Assembly: GCA_902768995.1 (NCBI GenBank) | Contig: CACXNN010000038.1 | Span: 1-9,507, forward strand | Reading direction: 5' to 3' | DNA length: 9,507 nt | Source: an uncultured Eubacteriales bacterium | GTDB lineage: Bacteria; Bacillota; Clostridia; Christensenellales; CAG-138 | In this document: one piece after another, positions 5,927-9,507 of the stretch | How positions within the stretch are numbered: position 1 is the first letter of the stretch | Layout of the letters: every line of letters starts with the position of its first letter | Notes under the pieces: model-generated | The model's input: only the letters and a program-made list of their open reading frames with translations | Database searches by the model: none | Told to the model about the DNA's origin: nothing | Position numbers and translations under genes: made by a program

Positions 5927-8803
5927 TCATGTTACGTCTGTGAGTTTCAAATGCTTCACCTTGCGCAGGGCGATGGCGTTGACGACCACGGTGAAGAACA
6001 CGGTCATGGCCACGCCGATAAGCCAGGCAGTTACGCTGACGCTGCGGTCGAACTGGATGAACGGTTGCTCCATGGTGCGCACAATGGCATATCCCAACAG
6101 GGCGCCCAGGCTGACCCCCAGCAGGATGCCCAAAGCGGTGGTGGCTACCGTCTCCCGAAGAACATAGTCGATGGTCTCCCTGGTGGTAAAGCCGTTCACA
6201 CGCATGACGGTCAACTCCCGCTTTTTCTGCAGGATATAGATGCTGGTCAGATTCATGAGCACCACACCGGCCATGACCGCCGCCATGAAGATGAACAGGG
6301 CCACCACGGCGTTCATGACGGACGTGGCCGTCTGGAAGAGCTTGCGGAAGGCATCGGAAGCCGTATAGCCTTCATATCCGATCATCTCGGTGAATCTCTG
6401 GTTCAAGGCGTTGGCGTCGGCGCCATGAAGCTGCACCAGAAAGGCGTTGGTCTCCGGTTCCCGGGAGAACAGGGACTCGAAGCATTCCCGGCTCATGAAC
6501 ATGATCCGGTTCATGTAGTTGTTGAACACGCCCGCCACAGGCACCGTGACCGTCTCCGTGGCGTTGATGGTGATCGTCAGCGGATCGCCCGCCCGGACGC
6601 CGAAATACTCGGAAAAGCGCTTGGGGATATATATGCCCTGATGAGAAGGCGTGATGGGCGCTCCCGTTCGGGCATCGCGGAGCCGAAACAGCTGACAGAT
6701 CCTGTCCAAATCTCCGCAATACAGCTCCTCCGCGTCCAGGTTCCTGACCTGAACGGTGGCGTACATGGTCGTGGCCGGGCAGGTTTCGCACCCTGCTTCC
6801 TGCAAAGCGCGGTCGATCTGGCTCTCGATCGTGAAGCTGACGGAGGGATCGAACCGAAAGACGCCGTCATATTGGATCACATCGGTGAACTGGTGCTCCA
6901 CGGCGCCGTTCACCGCATGGCGGAGGGTGAAGCCCACCACCACCAGGGCGCAGCAGCCGGCCACGCTGACGACGGTGACGATCACCCGCCGAAGGTCCGA
7001 ACGGATATTCCGCAGGATCAGCCGGGAATAGAGAGGCAAAGGGGACCTCTTCCCGGACGCCTTGGTCCGGCCCTTGGGCGTCGAGGCCTGCAAAAGGGCC
7101 ACCGCCGGCATCTTCAGCAACCGCCGGCAGGCGAACCAGACGGCGCAAACCGACAGCAGCGTGCCCACGCCGATAACGATCAGGGTGGGGACGACGGTCA
7201 GCATGGAACGGGAGATGTTCGCCCGGTAATACATCTGATAGCCCCGCAGGATGAAAGGCTCCACCCCGAATCGGGCGATCAGCACGCCCAGCAGGGTGCC
7301 CAGCAAGGTGCCGGATACGCCGAACAGCAGGAACTTTGCAAATATCTCCCGGGGATAGAATCCCAGGGCCTTGGCGGCGCCCACCAACGAGCGCTGCTCG
7401 TCGATCATCTTGCTGACCGTGGCGTAGATCACCAGGGCGCCTACCACCACGAACAGGAGGGAGAAGGTCATCTCCAGCCGGGCGATGCTGTCCCGAGAGG
7501 AATCCAGCTGCACGAAGCTCATGTTGCCGCTGGTATCGGTCACGATCCATCGGCAGACGCCGGGCAGGCCGATCTTTTCCCACAGGGTCCCGTCCAGATA
7601 GCTCTCGTGGGTCTCATCCCAAAGGACGCAGGAACTGGCCAGCTCCACATATTTTTCGTCATACGCTTCGAGACCGATCATGATCCTGTCTGATAGCAGA
7701 GCGATGGCTTCTTCCGGGGCATACTCCCCTTCGCCCCCCAGATAGACGAACGCGCCCTGCAGGACCAGATCCGGCGGTTCCAGCGACGCAAGCATATTCT
7801 CCACGTTCTCCCGCAGGGACAGCCGCAGATTCGCCTGTATCGTTTCTGTCAGCCAAAAGGTCACGGCCTCCGTGTGGGGGTCGTCCAGATCCACCGCCTG
7901 CTTGGAAGCCCACAGGATGGTGTCGGTGTATTCTGCGCCCAGCGTCTCCGTGAGCTTGTCGCGGATGAGCTTGCGGACCCCTTCCTTCGCTTCCTCCAGC
8001 CGCTCCCAGCCGGAGAGCAGATTCTCCTGGGCGGCCTGGTCGATCTGGCGGTCCACCTCCTCCTGACGGATAGCGGCGCGCTCTTCGCTGACAGCGTCGA
8101 TCCTGTGCTTGACCTCGGTCACGGCAGCGCGATACCCGTCGCCGAACCGCCCGTCCTCCCGCGGCGCGTCCACCATCAGCTCGGCCTTCATATAGCTGCC
8201 GGCGAAGATGTCCAGATCGAAGGCTTCCGGCGTCAGCAGGACGTACAGGGTGTCGGGCACGCTGTCGCAAACGTGGTCCGGGTGATCGACGAGACCTGTG
8301 ATGAGGAATTGGCGATCCTTCAGAAACAGGGCCTGCTTGCCTTCCGGGTCGGTGATTTCGATCCTGTCCCCAACCTTCCATCCCATTTGCTGGGCCAGGT
8401 TCTCCTCCACGGCGCAGGATCCCGCTTCATGAGGCAGCTGTCCTTCCACGATCATGGGGCAGTTGATGCGTTGGGAGTAGGTGGTGGCGATCACGCTCTT
8501 GCGGCTGGTCCCGCTGCCCGCCTTGGCTTGGGTCATGACGATGCCTTCCACATCCTGCACGCCCTCTATCCCCCGCAGAACGTCCATATCCTCCGGGGAC
8601 AGAAGACGGGTGGAAATGATCTCGATATCGCGGAAATGGACGTCGTTGTAGAAACCAGTGCCGTTTTTACCGATAGCCGCCGCGCTGTAATTCATACCGA
8701 GGAACATGGTCACCCCCAGCAGGGCGATGACCACGATGGAAAGGTAGGATACCTTTTGCCTCCCTATGTTTCTGAGCGCATCCTTGCGCTGGGTCCTCTT
8801 CAT
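5927..8803 (-). CDS. ABC transporter permease, FtsX/MacB family, short-stalk paralog
   Basis: This 958-residue permease is a paralog of the next gene and has the same order: TM1 (about 20-43), extracellular MacB-like domain, tip segment (about 265-395), TM2-4 (about 445-558), TM5 (about 606-626), second extracellular domain (about 630-825) and TM6-8 (about 826-946). Both FtsX-like domains are intact, and the second contains IYILQKKRELTVMR (855-868). It differs mainly by lacking the two heptad arms: GWERLEEAK (265-273) matches GWNSLEEAK (360-368) of the paralog, 94 residues nearer the N-terminus, and the stretch before the RWIV motif at 418-421 is 89 residues shorter. The ATG at 8803 is preferred over a GTG at 8806 because the paralog starts identically with MKRTQRKD. 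The ATPase stop codon is six bases upstream and no clear Shine-Dalgarno site is seen, so translation may be coupled. The substrate is unknown. Confidence 0.92.
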   Translation of the reverse strand: MKRTQRKDALRNIGRQKVSYLSIVVIALLGVTMFLGMNYSAAAIGKNGTGFYNDVHFRDIEIISTRLLSPEDMDVLRGIEGVQDVEGIVMTQAKAGSGTSRKSVIATTYSQRINCPMIVEGQLPHEAGSCAVEENLAQQMGWKVGDRIEITDPEGKQALFLKDRQFLITGLVDHPDHVCDSVPDTLYVLLTPEAFDLDIFAGSYMKAELMVDAPREDGRFGDGYRAAVTEVKHRIDAVSEERAAIRQEEVDRQIDQAAQENLLSGWERLEEAKEGVRKLIRDKLTETLGAEYTDTILWASKQAVDLDDPHTEAVTFWLTETIQANLRLSLRENVENMLASLEPPDLVLQGAFVYLGGEGEYAPEEAIALLSDRIMIGLEAYDEKYVELASSCVLWDETHESYLDGTLWEKIGLPGVCRWIVTDTSGNMSFVQLDSSRDSIARLEMTFSLLFVVVGALVIYATVSKMIDEQRSLVGAAKALGFYPREIFAKFLLFGVSGTLLGTLLGVLIARFGVEPFILRGYQMYYRANISRSMLTVVPTLIVIGVGTLLSVCAVWFACRRLLKMPAVALLQASTPKGRTKASGKRSPLPLYSRLILRNIRSDLRRVIVTVVSVAGCCALVVVGFTLRHAVNGAVEHQFTDVIQYDGVFRFDPSVSFTIESQIDRALQEAGCETCPATTMYATVQVRNLDAEELYCGDLDRICQLFRLRDARTGAPITPSHQGIYIPKRFSEYFGVRAGDPLTITINATETVTVPVAGVFNNYMNRIMFMSRECFESLFSREPETNAFLVQLHGADANALNQRFTEMIGYEGYTASDAFRKLFQTATSVMNAVVALFIFMAAVMAGVVLMNLTSIYILQKKRELTVMRVNGFTTRETIDYVLRETVATTALGILLGVSLGALLGYAIVRTMEQPFIQFDRSVSVTAWLIGVAMTVFFTVVVNAIALRKVKHLKLTDVT

Positions 8804-8809
8804 CACGGT

Positions 8810-9507
8810 TTACCAGACCAGCTCTTGGGCATGGACCGGGTGCAGGTTCTTCTTGATGCTGGCGATCCGGCCCCCCCGGACCTTCACCACCCGATCCGCC
8901 ATCTTGGCGATCTCCACGTTATGGGTGACCATCATGACCGTGGCCCCCTGGTTCTTCACGATGTCCTCGATGACGCTCAACACCTCGATGCTGGTGGTGT
9001 AGTCCAGGGCCGCCGTGGGCTCGTCCGCCAGGATCAGCTTGGGCTTCTTCACGATGGCCCGGGCGATGGACACCCGCTGCTGCTGGCCGCCGGACATCTG
9101 GCCGGGGTAGTTGTTGGCCCGGGCCGATAATCCCACCTTGTCGATGGCCTCCGCGGCGTCCATGGGGTCCTTCACCAGCTCCGCGATGAACTGCACGTTC
9201 TCGAGGGCCGTCAAATTGGGCATCAGGTTGTAGGCCTGGAAGATGAAGCCGATGTACTCCCGCCGATACTTGGTGAGCTCCGCGTCCGTGGGATGGGAGA
9301 AGTCCTTCCCTTCGATGGTCAAGGTGCCGTCGGTGAGGAAGTCCATGCCGCCCACGATGTTCATCATGGTGGATTTGCCGCAGCCGGACTCGCCCAGGAC
9401 CACCACGAACTCGTTCTTGTAGATGTCCAGGTTGATGCCCTTCAACACCTTCAGCACGCCGTCGCCGGAGGGGAACTCCTTGGTCACGTTCTTCAGCGTG
9501 GCCAGGA
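8810..9507 (-). CDS. ABC transporter ATP-binding protein, MacB/LolD type (5' end missing)
   Basis: The reading frame runs to the right edge of the window, so the start is missing; the visible part begins LATLKNVTKEF, which is close to the N-terminus of this family, so probably only a few residues are lost. All ATPase motifs are intact: Walker A GESGCGKST (about 9366-9394), Q-loop Gln in IFQAYNLMP, signature MSGGQQQR, Walker B LILADEPTAALD and the H-loop His in VTHN. The sequence is typical of the cytoplasmic ATPase that drives FtsX-type permeases such as MacB and LolCDE. It hydrolyses ATP as a dimer under the two permeases encoded six and about 2,900 bases downstream. The in-frame GTG at 9487 is an internal Val of the conserved N-terminal strand, not the start. 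It is the first visible gene of the operon; any promoter lies outside the window. Confidence 0.95.
   Translation of the reverse strand, partial: LATLKNVTKEFPSGDGVLKVLKGINLDIYKNEFVVVLGESGCGKSTMMNIVGGMDFLTDGTLTIEGKDFSHPTDAELTKYRREYIGFIFQAYNLMPNLTALENVQFIAELVKDPMDAAEAIDKVGLSARANNYPGQMSGGQQQRVSIARAIVKKPKLILADEPTAALDYTTSIEVLSVIEDIVKNQGATVMMVTHNVEIAKMADRVVKVRGGRIASIKKNLHPVHAQELVW

Larger units (their letters stand above)
950..9507 (-). other. Probable four-gene operon: ATPase, two permeases, Fe-S flavoprotein
   Basis: Four genes run in the same direction with gaps of 6, 14 and 25 bases, none large enough for a separate promoter plus leader, and the first terminator met is the hairpin at 840-873. 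The order is ATPase, short-stalk permease, long-stalk permease, PreA-like flavoprotein. The three transporter genes clearly belong together; membership of the flavoprotein rests on spacing alone, and it has its own strong ribosome binding site. The operon may begin with more genes beyond the right edge. Confidence 0.75.

Noticed and set aside
4161..6167. A 668-codon open frame on the + strand spanning both permease genes
   Set aside because: It is antisense to conserved permease sequence and crosses the junction between two genes. The leucine-rich translation simply reflects Gln and Glu codons of the stalk read backwards.
5900..7693. Long + strand open frames opposite the permeases and ATPase (also 2088-3701 and 7874-9130)
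   Set aside because: All give His/Asp/Gly-rich translations with no recognisable domain and lie opposite well-supported genes. They are typical antisense artefacts of GC-rich DNA.
8804..8806. GTG at 8806 as the start of the short permease
   Set aside because: The ATG immediately after it gives an N-terminus identical to the paralog. The GTG would add one residue with no better ribosome binding site.
8810..9487. GTG at 9487 as the start of the ATPase
   Set aside because: The frame stays open to the window edge and the residues before it (LATLKN) match the usual first beta-strand of these ATPases. The gene is better called truncated by the window.

Overview
The window reads as chromosomal DNA from a GC-rich (roughly 60% by eye) Gram-positive-type bacterium, most likely a member of the Clostridia (Oscillospiraceae or a relative). 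That rests on the strong AGGAGG-type ribosome binding site, the giant FtsX-family permeases with Leu/Gly heptad repeats, and the small zinc-ribbon membrane protein. No marker gene fixes the taxonomy, so this is inference. I see no RNA gene, mobile element, CRISPR array or origin.

Layout. On the + strand, 1-213 is the 3' end of an unrecognised helical protein, followed after 25 bases by a small zinc-ribbon protein with two membrane helices (239-754). A perfect 15-bp hairpin with T runs on both sides (840-873) closes this unit and also the unit converging on it from the right. Everything from 950 to the right edge is on the - strand and looks like one operon. In transcription order it contains an ABC ATPase of the MacB/LolD type (9507-8810, 5' end outside the window), a 958-aa permease (8803-5927), a 1141-aa paralogous permease (5912-2487) and a 503-aa iron-sulfur flavoprotein related to dihydropyrimidine dehydrogenase (2461-950). 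Gaps between these genes are only 6, 14 and 25 bases.

How the genes fit together. The ATPase and two paralogous permeases should form an ABC machine in the cytoplasmic membrane, with large domains outside the cell. The permeases align along nearly their whole length, but the second carries a long antiparallel helical hairpin (15 leucine heptads out, 13 aromatic/leucine heptads back). The first lacks this almost exactly, while keeping the roughly 130-residue segment that sits at the hairpin tip. A long-stalk/short-stalk heterodimer is therefore the natural hypothesis. The operon ends with a PreA-like enzyme that has an N-terminal double [4Fe-4S] module but no FAD/NADPH domains, and that appears to lack the cysteine used as active-site acid in dihydropyrimidine dehydrogenase. 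Its link to the transporter is suggested only by co-transcription.
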